Source: Siphonodentalium dalli (lineage: Eukaryota > Mollusca > Scaphopoda > Gadilida > Siphonodentaliidae). From it: 64,000 nucleotides of DNA. This document shows positions 35,286 to 47,700 of the stretch, one piece after another. Under the pieces are notes generated by a model. It did not search any database, had not been told where the DNA came from, and saw only the letters and a list, made by a program, of their open reading frames with translations. Positions within the stretch are counted from its first letter, which is position 1. Each line of letters starts with the position of its first letter. The stretch is taken from positions 166,588,394-166,652,393 of the forward strand of contig CP136069.1 of the NCBI GenBank assembly GCA_032622095.1, written 5' to 3'. Both the position numbers and the translations under genes were made by a program.

Positions 35286-35668
35286 CCCTGCTGGACAAAA
35301 CAAGTGTCCATTGGCACCGCGGTGTGTTTGCCGTTCGGCGGCGGTGTCAGAGTTTGTAACTGCAGTTGAGCACCGCGGCCGAGCGGCAAGTACACCACGG
35401 CCGACCGTCAAGTACACATGTACACCATGGCCGAAAAGCAACTACAATGGGACCGAATGGCATGTACACCGTGGTTAGATTTCTGGTTTATATTGTCTTT
35501 TTTCAGTTTAATGAATGCACACAGCGGCAACTACACCATGGTCGAATGGCAAGTACACCGCGGCCCAACTGTAGTTAGCTGGTGGAGACGCTGTGTAGTT
35601 GCATTTCGGCCGCAGTGGCAATGCTAAGCGCACCGTGGTTAAGTAGACACTTGTTTTGCCCAGCAGGG
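35286..35668 (+). mobile_element. CCCTGCTGG-ended MITE in segment A copy 2 (383 bp)
   Basis: Both inverted ends are present (CCCTGCTGGACAAAACAAG; TTTTGCCCAGCAGGG). It is equivalent in position to the copy at 15332 but keeps the 13 bp (AGTTGAGCACCGC region) missing there, so this is the less damaged allele of one insertion event. Confidence 0.85.
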
Positions 35669-35709
35669 TAGTACATGTGTATTCAGTTCAAATTCATACA
35701 GATATCTTT

Positions 35710-36310
35710 CAGACTTTCATGTTTACAAAATGTAGGCGCGCATAGTCCCGCTCGCTGGGTTTTGGCCAGCCGCGCGGTTTCTATCAAGATAAAATAAGCA
35801 GCGGAAATACATTCATAAATGCTGCGTAAATTGAATTAGTTTACTCACGATGGATGTCCATTGAAACTCTTTGATGGTTTAACACTGCTTAATCCACTAT
35901 CCATAAGCACAAGTGAATGTTACACACTGTGTTTTCATATTGTACATGCTCCTATATTAATTGTAATTCATAATTATTAATAAGGAATTAATTTAATACT
36001 CCGATTCAATGCTGACGAAATAAATACGGTAACATCTCCCGGCCACGTGGTCTCGCTTTGATTTTCCAGGAATTTATGAGACGTCAAAAGCCATACATAG
36101 AAATCGTTCAAATGTATTTTTAGCTTCGAATCATTCAGTCTCAGACAGATAGTGCATTTGACACTTCACATCGTGTGACCTCAAAAAACTTAAACTGCCA
36201 ATCATCGTGGCACGAGGGATCACCTTTTGATGAATGCCGACAATGAATGTTGGTTTTGGAGAATTCATTTGATATTTTGCTACAACATTCAAGCTGTTTC
36301 TTTATACGTG
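35710..36310. mobile_element. CAGACTTT-ended TIR element, right end missing
   Basis: It starts CAGACTTTCATG directly after ATCTTT (35704-35709), as in copy 1, and follows it to about 36310. The final ~110 bp with the AAAGTCTG end are absent, replaced by monomer array. The CRE-like site is altered to GAGACGTCA. It is the same ancestral insertion as 15743-16452, truncated. Confidence 0.82.
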
Positions 36311-37014
36311 TATACACTTCATGAAATTTGTCATGGATGTTAACAAGGAAATGTAGATTGGAACGAGTCATTTTGGGGTCGTTCGGCCAAAAAACATGGC
36401 CGCCAGCAGCCATCTTGGATTTTACTCTTTGCATGACTAAATCCTTTGGCGCGGGCTACAGGTCGTAGCTTTAGTCCGATCTTCGTGAAATTTGTCATGG
36501 ATGTTAACAATGACATGTAGACGGGAACGAGCCATTTTGAGGTTATTCAGCCAAAAACATGGCCGCTGGAGGCCATCTTGGTTTTCAAAATTAAATCGAT
36601 TGGCGCGGTCTACAGGTAGTACTGTTCGTCTGATCTTCATAAAATTTGTCATGGATGTTAATATTGAAATGTAGATGAGAACGAGTCATTTTGGGGTCGT
36701 TCGGCCAAAAAACATGGCTGCCAGCTGCCATCTTGGATTTTACTCTTTGCATGACTAAATCCTTTGGCGCGGGCTGCAGGTCGTAGCTTTAGTCGGATCT
36801 TCATGAAATTTGTCATGGATGTTAACAATGACATGTAGATTGGAACGAGTCATTTTGGGGTCGTTTGGCCAAAAAACATGGCATCCAGCAGCCATCTTGG
36901 ATTTTACTCTTTGCATGACTAAATCCTTTGGCACATGTTTGACATTTCAATTAGCACCTTTCCTATTCCTCCATTTACTGTCAACCATTAAATTATCCCC
37001 CTACCTAAGTTGAG

Positions 37015-38124
37015 CTACAGTGTCATTGACACTTTCATTATTAGGAACCACCGTCAGTCCGTCGTACATTCCTACTTTTATATTGCTTTTATGTTTGCAT
37101 GTTAAATTAATAGCTACAAATATTATAACCATGACATCGCCGAGAACTGTGCTTGTATTGAATACATTGTGCTCATTAGTCATTACCGGTGGTTTATGAT
37201 GCACTTTATTAACACAAAAATTACATCAGCCGATGCCTCAAACAAGCAGCGATAGCAGTTAACCAGCACCCAGCCAATATGGCAATAGGCCATATTACGG
37301 AATACTTCTACTGATGTTATTATTATTATGTACGATTAATCGATTATAGTTGATTATTGACGACCAATTATCAAAATGAATAATCGTGGCACCTCTATAT
37401 ATATATTGCATATTGTGTTACTCAGCTCAATCAAATGTTTTTTTTTTAATTTAAAATTTGAAACGATATAAATATATTTAAAAAAAATTTGGCTCCAACA
37501 TGTCGTTTCTAAATCCGATCAATATCTTCTCAACAGCTTAAATGTTATCCGGGAAATGGAATATTGTTGACCATTCAGCTTTCATGACAACTCAATTGAT
37601 CATGCCCAAATTGGGATAATATACGGTAGTTCCTGTAATCCTGTCTGCGTATATACATGTGTATGCACCATTCCCAATGCTCGGTGAGTCGGTGGGCAAT
37701 ATTGATATCACGCATGCCTGTTATGCGTGAAGCGTACATGCACAGAAGAGTTTTCATTTGCAATGACACAAATCAGACTCCATTGACTCCAAAGTTCCAA
37801 ACTCATTACGAACTACTGTTCAACTACATGCATACATGTAGTGCAGCCTTCATAATTGGCTACGGCAAGCAAGCAGAGAAGTCATCAGACTTGCGCAGAG
37901 AAGTCGACAGACTTCTAAGTTTTACATATACTAGTAGTTCTATATTTACAACATGACTGCTAACATACTCTCGGGGTCCAAATAAGCATACGGTGTGGAA
38001 TAAGAGTACAGGGTGGACAATTCTGCTAAATGCAATAAGAGTACGGGGCGGAATAACAGTACAGGGTGGCAATTTACAACATGGAAGCAAGACTATCTGA
38101 AATGCTAAAAGGTAAATGGTCGTC
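37015..38124. other. Unassigned non-coding DNA
   Basis: No gene is recognised. Short open frames (up to 99 codons at 37657-37956) have no motif. At 37985-38065 the phrase AAGAGTACAGGGTGG and variants recur two to four times. A run of Ts with AT-rich DNA lies near 37435-37490. Confidence 0.5.
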
Positions 38125-39260
38125 ATACCAAAAATTGAAGAAAACAATACGTCCATGAGGATCTTGTTAAAGATACAATAAACGTTGGCGGTGGGGTCAT
38201 GCTGTCACGTCTGAAAAAAATTTCAGGCACATATATAGATTTTTTACTATATATAGATTTTTTACTTTCAACCCTTGTTGGGACCCACCCACCCCGCGTC
38301 CAATTTTTTCCCCATTTTGTTGTAGCTCCTGGGGAGGTCAGGAACAAATTTCAGGCACTTATGCTGATTTTTTTTACTTTCGACCCTTGTTGGGACCCAC
38401 CCCCACGAGTCATTTTGAGGTCATTCGGCCAAAAAAACATGGCTGCCAGCGGCCATCTTGGATTTCAAAATTTGGAACCCGATAACTGGACCACCCAGCC
38501 TGGAAACAAATTCGTTCACCCACCCCCCTTTTAACACTAAAACAGAGATGTGTGGGGGGTGAATTCAGCTGTACATAGTGATATATGAATTTCTGTGCAT
38601 ATTATTTATTATGGATGTTAACATTGACATGTACATGTACCATAAATAGGAACAAGTCATTTTGAGGTCATTCGGCCAAAAAACATGGCTGCCAGTGGCC
38701 ATCTTGGATTTCAAAATTTGCAACAAAATACAACACAATAACTGCATGGAGTCAGTTTAGCAGTTAGAATTACATTATTTCTCTTATTCTAAGGTGTTTT
38801 AAGCCAAACTCATTGCAAAAAAAAACTTGCAGGAAACAAATTTGACAAACAAAGAGTTGCGGAAAAAATTGTTTGTTGGACCACCCACCCTGGCATACGT
38901 GCCCGGAAAAATGTTTATCCCCCCCCCTGTTGTTGGCAGATTTTTCTGACCATTTTTACCCCCCCCCTTTAACACCAAAACAGATTTTCGGGGGGAGGGG
39001 CATTAACTGTAAACATCTGTTCCGGTATATGAATTTATGTGCATACTATTTGTCATGGATGTTAACATTGACTTGTAAATATGAACAAGTCATTTTGAGG
39101 TCATTCGGCCAAAAAACATGGCTGCCAGTGGTCATCTTATATTTCAAAATTTGCAACAAAATACAACATGATAACTGCCTGTAGTCAGTTTAGCAGTTAG
39201 AATTACATAATTTATCTTATTCTAAGGTGTTTAAGCCAAACTCATTGCAAAAAGAGCCAA
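38125..39260. repeat. Composite tandem duplications (~130 bp and ~434 bp)
   Basis: 38220-38400 holds two copies of a ~130-bp unit with CCTTGTTGGGACCCACCC. From 38400 to 39260, units about 434 bp long repeat: GGACCACCCA...CCCACCCCCC, AACACCAAAACAGA, then one piece of the ~160-bp monomer (CATTTTGAGGTCATTCGGCC), then ATTTGCAACAAAATACAACA and TTAGCAGTTAGAATTACAT. Matching points are near 38660 and 39094. The ~160-bp monomer has thus become part of a larger, unrelated tandem unit. Several C8-C9 runs are present. Confidence 0.7.
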
Positions 39261-40199
39261 AAGACTTGCAGGAAAAAAAAATGGTGAGTTGCGGAAAAAA
39301 ATATTTGTTGGTCCCATGGATGACCCACCCTCCCCGATATACCGGTACATGCCTGGAAAAAAGTTTTTGCCCGCCTCGGAGTTTACTCCTGCTCGCATTA
39401 ATGTTTTACTTTATCGATGTACATGTACATGTATGGTAAGATGTATTTCATCGAGTTACTGGATATGGATTTGGGGTTTTATATCATCAAAACACGTCAT
39501 TGGTTGAGTGTCCCATATAGAATGACCCATGTTTTTTGTTCAAATTCTCGAGAAGTGTCTGCAGTGAAAGTTTTACTGAATGAAACTTAAATTTACCCCG
39601 AAATTCCAAATGCAATCAACTAAGATTGTGTTTTTCTCAAGAACTGATATCTGAATTTTCTCCGAACTACTGCCACAGCATACTTTAAATAGGCATTGCC
39701 TATCATATACATCTTCCATTGGTTGGTATAACTTCTAAATTGACTACATGTACATGTACTTTTATCTAATTAGACTAGCCCTGGTGTGGGCAACTCTTAA
39801 ATTTTATAGCCCGATGTGCTGTTTACCGACGCCTGCACCGGGGTTTACTGTCCGCAGTTGGTATTCTAGGATGACCAGCATGTTAATTTTTTGACCAGGT
39901 TCTATTCAGTTTTCAGAAATAGCTCGCAATGTACATATTTGGCTAAGATTTTTTGGTCAATGGTGGTAGCGGGAAATTTGGTTTAAATAACCATCAGTGG
40001 CAGTGCTCTTGTTTTGTCCATCAGTCTCTCTGGATCACTTTATGTTTTACTTTTACAAAAATTGCAGAGTTAATAAATGGCTGATATATATGGTCCTGAT
40101 TCATATTGTTATTCTGATGAATCTTCCAAAATGAGGACTTACATGTAGTCCACAATGGACTTAAATAACTAATAGTTGTATTAAATGATATTTCTAAGT
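39261..40199. other. Unassigned non-coding DNA
   Basis: I see no gene. Short ACATGT tracts lie at 39417-39433 and near 39745. Open frames up to 82 codons lack motifs. Confidence 0.5.
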
Positions 40200-41640
40200 C
40201 ATAATAATAATAATAACTAGAGGTCAGATTCCATGGAATCAGATATACTTCCATGGTATACCATCCCATCCCATGTGAGTGCTATGCGTATATGTGTGTT
40301 CCTCTTCATGCGACAACGTATTGGTGTCTTATGATCTGATGGTGCACTTGCATTAACATTTCTAAATTTTATATATATTTTGGGACTTCTGTCTGTTTGG
40401 TTGTCTGTTAGCTATGACCGGGAAAACTGCTGGACGGATTTTGACAAAATTTGATAAATATGGGTACTTTTGTCCAGGGAGTGTTTTGGACGGGTCAAAT
40501 CGTGACCGCGACATGACGTTGACCTTCAAAAATGTCAATCCAAGGTCAAATCTGGTAAAACAGACGGATTTCAACCAAATTTGGTGCCTAGGAGTACTTT
40601 TGTCCGGGGAGTCTTTTGGGTGGGTCAAATCGTGACCCCGACCTGACATTGGCCTTCGAAATGGTCAGTTCAAGGTAAAATCGAGTAAAGCGAACGGATT
40701 TCGACGAAATTTGATACCTAGGGAAACTTTTGTCCGGGGAGTGTTTTGGACAGGTCAAATCGTGACAATAGGTTACTTTTATAGTAGAGCGGGCATACCT
40801 ATATAGTATATCGGTGAGCATGTTCATGCATTTGCCTTGCTTCTTGACAAGTCCGTTTGAATTTGCGTCATGAAGAGAGGGTTTGATTTTCAGTAATATA
40901 TATCACCCGTTACAACGTTATACACTACCAGCGTTAAACCGTCAAATCTAAATCTTTAAAAAGCGTACTAATCTTGCGTTTAGATACTACTTATCACATC
41001 CACTCGTCGAAAAGTTTTTATCTCAATATCTGATTTTCGGAGTAATTTTTCCCATTTGATCTTCGGTGGAATTTGCCAAATCTGAACCCAACCGACAAAA
41101 ACACTCCCTTGAGCAGGTTGCGTTTATAGTAGAGCGGTCAAATTTTGTAGGCGTGCCTACATTATACCGGCTTACATGCTCCTGCGTGAAAGTCGCTCCT
41201 ACATTAGCCCGTTTGGATTTGGGGCTAAAAATCGGCTAGTGATAGACTACACACGTATACATATTTATGATATATAGCGTTGTCACGAGTAAACCGTTCC
41301 ATCTGAAAATTAGAAAATTGTGCTCTAGATGCGCGTGAACACTAGCCATCAGATGTAGTCGTCAAAAAAAATTATATCGATGTTTGAATTTTCCCCCCTT
41401 TGCAATTTTCGTGGAATTTTCCTAAAGTCTCAAACCACCCTGACACGCATTCTCCATTGGGCATGTTACATTTATAGTATAGCCGTCAAACTTCCGGCAC
41501 GTACATAAAGTATGTCAACGTACTTGCTACGACATTATCTTGCTCTTTAATCAGCCGGTTTGGATTTGGCGGGAAAATAGTTGCAATATTTCCGTACACC
41601 GTAACGCGGAAAGTCCTGGTTAAAAACATTTTTAAGCGGT
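40200..41640. repeat. Composite repeat 'B', copy 1
   Basis: After (ATA)n the copy starts CTAGAGGTCAGATTCCATGG, with a perfect 14-bp palindrome GATTCCATGGAATC at 40227-40240, then ATACTTCCATGG. Two internal tandem series follow. The first is ~130-bp units with TTTTGTCCGGGGAGTNTTTTGG (about 40467, 40600 and 40728). The second is ~350-bp units starting TTTATAGTAGAGCGG near 40772, 41127 and 41470. It matches 59589-60690. Open frames here are translations of the 130-bp unit. Confidence 0.78.
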
Positions 41641-41703
41641 ATATTCGTGTCCTAATCTCTAGTCCAATTCGGAATATGCAATAAAATTTTTAGAGCTCTG
41701 TAC

Positions 41704-41707
<4 letters not shown>

Positions 41708-41737
<30 letters not shown>
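41708..41737 (+). repeat. A30 homopolymer
   Basis: Thirty consecutive A lie about 40 bp before the first 1,730-bp unit. It could be a retroposon tail or slippage product. There is no recognisable retroelement body or target duplication next to it. Confidence 0.8.
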
Positions 41738-41740
<3 letters not shown>

Positions 41741-41776
41741 CGGTTTATTCATACTGGTGTATAGTGTGCGCCTATT

Positions 41777-44700
41777 TATGGGCGGTAACTCTTCAGGGAA
41801 AGCGCGGACACAAGTTTTTATGCCCGTGGGCAGTAGTGCATATCGAGATGTGCATACGGTCTAATTTTCGATATTCTGCTTCTTATAATTTCCGAGATAA
41901 TAAAATGACATTTTTTCAAATAAAGGGAGATAACTCATCGATGAAAGCGCGGACAAAATCGTTATGGGCCATAGGCATAGAACTCATGTACCCCAACCTA
42001 CTTACCAAGTTTTAGTGTCCTACTTCTTATACTTTTCGAGTAATAGTGATTACAAAAGTGTCAAGTATAATAATAATAATAACAATGAAAAATAATCGCA
42101 AAAGGGCCATAACTCCGCCAAGAAACATTGAGCGGAAATCCGGATACCATTATATCTAGTAAACCTTCGATGCCTACATTCACTAGAGATTTCGCGTTCC
42201 TACTGCAATCAGTTTCTGAGTATTTCGAAATAAACGGAAAACGACCTCAGTAGAAAAACAATATACTTCCTTGGTTACACCATGGAAGTATAATAATAGG
42301 GCAAATCATGAGCTCAATAAATCGCATTTAAGGGACGGAAAATATAAAGTAGGATGATTATATCTTTCCCTTAACATGTGTGGGTTGATCTCAAGTGTTT
42401 GGAAGTGACCCCACCCCTGCCTCGAAATTGGGTGACGAGATTGGGAAATAGTCAAACCCGACCCAAAATGCGATTTTTGAGAGCCCGTAACTCCGTTATT
42501 TTCCAATTGATTTGAAATTGTTTTGAGTATTGTGATCAGCTAGTTACATTGATTATTTGATATAAATTTTGTCTGATTCAGAGACGAATAACATTTTGTT
42601 TATTGGAATGAATATGGGCCCACATTCAAAGTTTGAGGGCCCAAATCTCCGCCATTTTTTAACGGATTTACAATCTGTTTTCAGTTTTATGATCAACGTG
42701 TATGGTAGATGTTATATATCAAGTTTCATATGATTCGGAGACGAAATAAATTTTGGTACCCCGGACCACCCCTCCCCTGACCCACAACACTGAACCGACA
42801 CTGGCAAAATTTGGCTCATCGCGTGCTCTCTTCAGACCGCACGCATTGGCGTATCAGATGACATCCAAAGTTTGACATCTTCGGAGGAGATGTGATCACA
42901 AGCATATTGGGCCATATTTGCATTGTTTGAAGGCCCACAACTCTGTCATTTTTCAATGGATTTTCGAAATTCTTTCAGTTTCTAGATCGGTTGGCGGTAT
43001 GGATGTTATATTCCAAGTTTCATCCGATTCGGAGAAGAATAAAAAATTGGTACCCCGGACCACCCCTCCCCTGACCCACAACACTGAACCGACACTGGCA
43101 AAAGTTGGCCCATCGCGTGCTCTCTTCAGACCGCACGCATTGGCGTATCAGATGACATCCAAAGTTCTACATCTTCGGAGGAGATGTGCGCACAAGCACA
43201 TGGGACCAAATTGCAAACTTTGAGGGCCCGTAACTCTTGCATTTCTTCTCGGATTACAAAAATCCTTTCCGGTATGGGTTTGTTTTCGTTCAGGGAATCT
43301 ACATACTTAAATAGATGAATGTCTAATAATAAAAAAAATTGCGAAAATTTTGCCCCCACCCCAGTGTAAAAATATATGGCCAACCCTGTCAAATTTTCTT
43401 CTTCGGACTAAGCTGACAACGGTCAACACGACTACAAAAACCAAATACAGTTATCTGGAATGATACGGGAGGACAACAGAGTACAATAAAATAGAGGTTT
43501 GCCAACTATGGGCGGTAACTCTTCAGGGAAAGCGCGGACACAAGTTTTTATGCCCGTGGGCAGTAGTGCATATCGAGATGTGCATACGGTCTAATTTTCG
43601 ATATTCTGCTTCTTATAATTTCCGAGATAATAAAATGACATTTTTTCAAATAAAGGGAGATAACTCATCGATGAAAGCGCGGACAAAATCGTTATGGGCC
43701 ATAGGCATAGAACTCATGTACCCCAACCTACTTACCAAGTTTTAGTGTCCTACTTCTTATACTTTTCGAGTAATAGTGATTACAAAAGTGTCAAGTATAA
43801 TAATAATAATAACAATGAAAAATAATCGCAAAAGGGCCATAACTCCGCCAAGAAACATTGAGCGGAAATCCGGATACCATTATATCTAGTAAACCTTCGA
43901 TGCCTACATTCACTAGAGATTTCGCGTTCCTACTGCAATCAGTTTCTGAGTATTTCGAAATAAACGGAAAACGACCTCAGTAGAAAAACAATATACTTCC
44001 TTGGTTACACCATGGAAGTATAATAATAGGGCAAATCATGAGCTCAATAAATCGCATTTAAGGGACGGAAAATATAAAGTAGGATGATTATATCTTTCCC
44101 TTAACATGTGTGGGTTGATCTCAAGTGTTTGGAAGTGACCCCACCCCTGCCTCGAAATTGGGTGACGAGATTGGGAAATAGTCAAACCCGACCCAAAATG
44201 CGATTTTTGAGAGCCCGTAACTCCGTTATTTTCCAATTGATTTGAAATTGTTTTGAGTATTGTGATCAGCTAGTTACATTGATTATTTGATATAAATTTT
44301 GTCTGATTCAGAGACGAATAACATTTTGTTTATTGGAATGAATATGGGCCCACATTCAAAGTTTGAGGGCCCAAATCTCCGCCATTTTTTAACGGATTTA
44401 CAATCTGTTTTCAGTTTTATGATCAACGTGTATGGTAGATGTTATATATCAAGTTTCATATGATTCGGAGACGAAATAAATTTTGGTACCCCGGACCACC
44501 CCTCCCCTGACCCACAACACTGAACCGACACTGGCAAAATTTGGCTCATCGCGTGCTCTCTTCAGACCGCACGCATTGGCGTATCAGATGACATCCAAAG
44601 TTTGACATCTTCGGAGGAGATGTGATCACAAGCATATTGGGCCATATTTGCATTGTTTGAAGGCCCACAACTCTGTCATTTTTCAATGGATTTTCGAAAT

Positions 44701-47700
44701 TCTTTCAGTTTCTAGATCGGTTGGCGGTATGGATGTTATATTCCAAGTTTCATCCGATTCGGAGAAGAATAAAAAATTGGTACCCCGGACCACCCCTCCC
44801 CTGACCCACAACACTGAACCGACACTGGCAAAAGTTGGCCCATCGCGTGCTCTCTTCAGACCGCACGCATTGGCGTATCAGATGACATCCAAAGTTCTAC
44901 ATCTTCGGAGGAGATGTGCGCACAAGCACATGGGACCAAATTGCAAACTTTGAGGGCCCGTAACTCTTGCATTTCTTCTCGGATTACAAAAATCCTTTCC
45001 GGTATGGGTTTGTTTTCGTTCAGGGAATCTACATACTTAAATAGATGAATGTCTAATAATAAAAAAAATTGCGAAAATTTTGCCCCCACCCCAGTGTAAA
45101 AATATATGGCCAACCCTGTCAAATTTTCTTCTTCGGACTAAGCTGACAACGGTCAACACGACTACAAAAACCAAATACAGTTATCTGGAATGATACGGGA
45201 GGACAACAGAGTACAATAAAATAGAGGTTTGCCAACTATGGGCGGTAACTCTTCAGGGAAAGCGCGGACACAAGTTTTTATGCCCGTGGGCAGTAGTGCA
45301 TATCGAGATGTGCATACGGTCTAATTTTCGATATTCTGCTTCTTATAATTTCCGAGATAATAAAATGACATTTTTTCAAATAAAGGGAGATAACTCATCG
45401 ATGAAAGCGCGGACAAAATCGTTATGGGCCATAGGCATAGAACTCATGTACCCCAACCTACTTACCAAGTTTTAGTGTCCTACTTCTTATACTTTTCGAG
45501 TAATAGTGATTACAAAAGTGTCAAGTATAATAATAATAATAACAATGAAAAATAATCGCAAAAGGGCCATAACTCCGCCAAGAAACATTGAGCGGAAATC
45601 CGGATACCATTATATCTAGTAAACCTTCGATGCCTACATTCACTAGAGATTTCGCGTTCCTACTGCAATCAGTTTCTGAGTATTTCGAAATAAACGGAAA
45701 ACGACCTCAGTAGAAAAACAATATACTTCCTTGGTTACACCATGGAAGTATAATAATAGGGCAAATCATGAGCTCAATAAATCGCATTTAAGGGACGGAA
45801 AATATAAAGTAGGATGATTATATCTTTCCCTTAACATGTGTGGGTTGATCTCAAGTGTTTGGAAGTGACCCCACCCCTGCCTCGAAATTGGGTGACGAGA
45901 TTGGGAAATAGTCAAACCCGACCCAAAATGCGATTTTTGAGAGCCCGTAACTCCGTTATTTTCCAATTGATTTGAAATTGTTTTGAGTATTGTGATCAGC
46001 TAGTTACATTGATTATTTGATATAAATTTTGTCTGATTCAGAGACGAATAACATTTTGTTTATTGGAATGAATATGGGCCCACATTCAAAGTTTGAGGGC
46101 CCAAATCTCCGCCATTTTTTAACGGATTTACAATCTGTTTTCAGTTTTATGATCAACGTGTATGGTAGATGTTATATATCAAGTTTCATATGATTCGGAG
46201 ACGAAATAAATTTTGGTACCCCGGACCACCCCTCCCCTGACCCACAACACTGAACCGACACTGGCAAAATTTGGCTCATCGCGTGCTCTCTTCAGACCGC
46301 ACGCATTGGCGTATCAGATGACATCCAAAGTTTGACATCTTCGGAGGAGATGTGATCACAAGCATATTGGGCCATATTTGCATTGTTTGAAGGCCCACAA
46401 CTCTGTCATTTTTCAATGGATTTTCGAAATTCTTTCAGTTTCTAGATCGGTTGGCGGTATGGATGTTATATTCCAAGTTTCATCCGATTCGGAGAAGAAT
46501 AAAAAATTGGTACCCCGGACCACCCCTCCCCTGACCCACAACACTGAACCGACACTGGCAAAAGTTGGCCCATCGCGTGCTCTCTTCAGACCGCACGCAT
46601 TGGCGTATCAGATGACATCCAAAGTTCTACATCTTCGGAGGAGATGTGCGCACAAGCACATGGGACCAAATTGCAAACTTTGAGGGCCCGTAACTCTTGC
46701 ATTTCTTCTCGGATTACAAAAATCCTTTCCGGTATGGGTTTGTTTTCGTTCAGGGAATCTACATACTTAAATAGATGAATGTCTAATAATAAAAAAAATT
46801 GCGAAAATTTTGCCCCCACCCCAGTGTAAAAATATATGGCCAACCCTGTCAAATTTTCTTCTTCGGACTAAGCTGACAACGGTCAACACGACTACAAAAA
46901 CCAAATACAGTTATCTGGAATGATACGGGAGGACAACAGAGTACAATAAAATAGAGGTTTGCCAACTATGGGCGGTAACTCTTCAGGGAAAGCGCGGACA
47001 CAAGTTTTTATGCCCGTGGGCAGTAGTGCATATCGAGATGTGCATACGGTCTAATTTTCGATATTCTGCTTCTTATAATTTCCGAGATAATAAAATGACA
47101 TTTTTTCAAATAAAGGGAGATAACTCATCGATGAAAGCGCGGACAAAATCGTTATGGGCCATAGGCATAGAACTCATGTACCCCAACCTACTTACCAAGT
47201 TTTAGTGTCCTACTTCTTATACTTTTCGAGTAATAGTGATTACAAAAGTGTCAAGTATAATAATAATAATAACAATGAAAAATAATCGCAAAAGGGCCAT
47301 AACTCCGCCAAGAAACATTGAGCGGAAATCCGGATACCATTATATCTAGTAAACCTTCGATGCCTACATTCACTAGAGATTTCGCGTTCCTACTGCAATC
47401 AGTTTCTGAGTATTTCGAAATAAACGGAAAACGACCTCAGTAGAAAAACAATATACTTCCTTGGTTACACCATGGAAGTATAATAATAGGGCAAATCATG
47501 AGCTCAATAAATCGCATTTAAGGGACGGAAAATATAAAGTAGGATGATTATATCTTTCCCTTAACATGTGTGGGTTGATCTCAAGTGTTTGGAAGTGACC
47601 CCACCCCTGCCTCGAAATTGGGTGACGAGATTGGGAAATAGTCAAACCCGACCCAAAATGCGATTTTTGAGAGCCCGTAACTCCGTTATTTTCCAATTGA

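Larger units (their letters stand above)
34879..36310. repeat. Duplicated segment 'A', copy 2 (empty LINE site)
   Basis: It matches 12516-12910 plus 15319-16340 at high identity. The single ATCAATCGTACT at 35273-35284 is the unoccupied target of the LINE present in copy 1. It carries the MITE at 35286 and most of the CAGACTTT element. Homology ends abruptly near 36310, where ~160-bp monomers take over. Confidence 0.88.
33670..37014 (+). mobile_element. Second TAGCTCAAC-family element, both ends visible, interrupted
   Basis: The 5' end TAGCTCAACTTAC-TTT-GTAAGTTTGAGCTA (33670-33699) forms a 13-bp stem. The far end CCTAAGTTGAGCTA (37001-37014) is the inverted repeat of TAGCTCAACTTA. The element begins at GATCATTAT of the preceding monomer array. 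Monomers occupy 33755-34260 and 36317-36935, with a family-specific 3' segment at 36936-37014. About 2.05 kb between them (34261-36316) is foreign: repeat C followed by duplicated segment A. No protein is encoded. Confidence 0.7.

Noticed and set aside
37657-37956. 99-codon plus-strand open frame
   Set aside because: It has no domain, no repeat of itself elsewhere to test conservation, and a minus-strand frame overlaps its end. Length is within chance for AT-rich DNA.
42918-43223. A 101-codon open frame repeated in every 1,730-bp unit and still open in the two diverged copies (58694-58975, 63665-63946)
   Set aside because: I compared the 58694 copy with the array by eye. Only about 4 of some 22 base differences are silent, which is what unconstrained sequence gives. 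An overlapping minus-strand frame is equally open, and no known domain is visible.
43126-43392. Minus-strand 88-codon open frame in each 1,730-bp unit
   Set aside because: It overlaps the plus-strand frame and persists only because units are identical. It has no motif and no start context.
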